From JAWLHK01 sp041690355 [NCBI: bacterium] (GTDB taxonomy: Bacteria; J088; JAWLBW01): 64,000 nucleotides of DNA. A program made the translations under genes and the position numbers. Shown one piece after another: positions 63,218 through 64,000 of the stretch (positions are counted from its first letter, which is position 1; each line of letters begins with the position of its first letter). The stretch lies in the NCBI GenBank assembly GCA_041690355.1, contig JAWLHK010000022.1, positions 15,116-79,115 on the forward strand, in the 5' to 3' direction. The notes under the pieces were generated by a model. The model was not told the DNA's origin, did no database searches, and was given only the letters and a program-made list of their open reading frames with translations.

Positions 63218-64000
63218 CTTGCAGCAGCCGGTCAGCGGCTTTCTTGTCTGCGGTCAGTTCGCCGGTGAAGGCTTTGTGGAGGAGGGATTGCTTTAAACAC
63301 AGGAGGTTTCTCCTCTTTTCTTCGTAGACTCCCCTAAGTGTCTTTGCGGCATCTAGACTGTTGCGAAGGGTATTGCAAATCGAAGTCTGCCTGCCAAGGT
63401 CTGGTACGAAAACATCAAAGGACGCCAGATCGGATGCCCCCAAGTTAGGTTGTGCCGTGCCTCCCGCAAAAGTCTCAATCATTCGCGAGCACAGTTGGGA
63501 TTGAAAGTAGAACTCCAGATAGTCAGAGGAGATTAAGTCCAGTTTTGGTCTTACGATCACAAGTGAGGAGGCTATAGCCCCTTGTCCCACGTCATCCGTG
63601 ACTTTCGCAAATTTCCCCAGTGAACCACGAAGACAAAAAAGGAAATCCCCAGGCGAAAATTTACCACCACGCAAAGTGGCGTACCGCTCTTGAGAAATGA
63701 AGTTGAGTTGCCCAGGGCCGATTCTGGCATCGGATAAGTGGCCAGCATTTACAAATGGGACGCCTTCAGTTACGAAAGCCTCTTTAGATGGATAGTTTTT
63801 GCCTCTATCACCATTCTCAAAAGTGCAGACCTCCCTCAGACGAGATAGGGTGCCTGAACCGGATGATTGCGGGAAATGCCTGTCAATCAAGCTCGAAGCT
63901 AGCTCTATGCAATTCTCGAGTATCTTTTCGGCGAGGGCGGTCGCCGTTGCGATGGCCGCGAACGCTTCGTCGAGAATGGCCACGATGCGCCGCTGCTCGG
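63204..64000 (-). CDS. hsdS: Type I restriction enzyme, specificity (S) subunit, 5' end outside window
   Basis: At least 265 residues; the frame runs off the right edge. The visible part begins with EQRRIVAILDEAFAAIATA, the end of a conserved region, then a TRD (REVCTFENGDRGKN, GVPFVNAGHLSDA, FLFCLRGSLGKFAKV) and the second conserved helix (RRNLLCLKQSLLHKAFTGELT). Determines the methylation and cut site with HsdM and HsdR; hsdM is presumably just beyond the window. The TRD is visibly AT-richer than the surrounding genes. Confidence 0.9.
   Translation of the reverse strand, partial: EQRRIVAILDEAFAAIATATALAEKILENCIELASSLIDRHFPQSSGSGTLSRLREVCTFENGDRGKNYPSKEAFVTEGVPFVNAGHLSDARIGPGQLNFISQERYATLRGGKFSPGDFLFCLRGSLGKFAKVTDDVGQGAIASSLVIVRPKLDLISSDYLEFYFQSQLCSRMIETFAGGTAQPNLGASDLASFDVFVPDLGRQTSICNTLRNSLDAAKTLRGVYEEKRRNLLCLKQSLLHKAFTGELTADKKAADRLLQEAGA

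Overview
This is a high-GC (roughly two-thirds G+C by eye) bacterial chromosomal window with Gram-negative traits: several lipoproteins with clear lipoboxes, a putative outer-membrane barrel, ClpS/ClpA, GlmU and a Fo operon of the order atpZ-atpI-atpB-atpE with no F1 genes next to it. A split Fo operon and a cluster argH / lipoprotein / lysA / dapF / dapA / dapB resemble what is known from the former Deltaproteobacteria (Desulfobacterota, Myxococcota and relatives). I infer such a lineage but cannot name a genus. No tRNA, rRNA, CRISPR array, integrase or insertion sequence was found.

Layout. 1-8.8 kb: small enzymes and regulators (partial methyltransferase, transglutaminase-like protein, AhpD-like protein, VOC protein, an orphan antitoxin-like protein, a TetR/flavin-monooxygenase operon, a TetR/unknown/VTT-membrane operon, a methyltransferase and MarR). 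8.8-24.5 kb: DUF3179 protein, a secreted GH43-like lipoprotein, a site-2 protease, CorA, a crotonase, and a TetR-controlled hydrolase/hotdog pair. 24.5-30.7 kb: a 1257-residue lipoprotein with fourteen kelch-like repeats, and a DUF898/M48 peptidase pair. 30.9-40.6 kb: clpS-clpA, an ATP-grasp-like protein, Nudix, lipase, glmU, glpK and a cold-shock gene. 40.8-42.6 kb: the Fo operon; the c subunit carries a Q...E-S sodium-type ligand set. 42.7-49.1 kb: a divergent MarR/metallo-beta-lactamase pair with two palindromic operators, a GH15 enzyme, an ankyrin protein and hemL.

49.1-57.4 kb is the most coherent unit: argH, a lipoprotein, a fused lysA-dapF gene, dapA, dapB, a fumarylacetoacetate-hydrolase-family gene and dapC, mostly with 4-base start/stop overlaps, so arginine and lysine/meso-DAP synthesis share an operon. 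58.4-64 kb is a type I restriction-modification region: hsdR, then a translationally coupled three-gene cassette including a HEPN-like protein, a lipoprotein, and hsdS, which runs off the right edge and has its own terminator and an AT-rich recognition domain.

The strongest unexplained signal lies between genes. At least six intergenic sites carry tandem repeats with a strict 7-base period but different unit sequences, or near-identical G-quadruplex-like purine blocks, often joined to a shared GGCAAGG/CCTTGCC module. They look like one family of composite intergenic elements. The second notable item is the LysA-DapF fusion, which retains a GTGA start/stop overlap as a scar at its junction.
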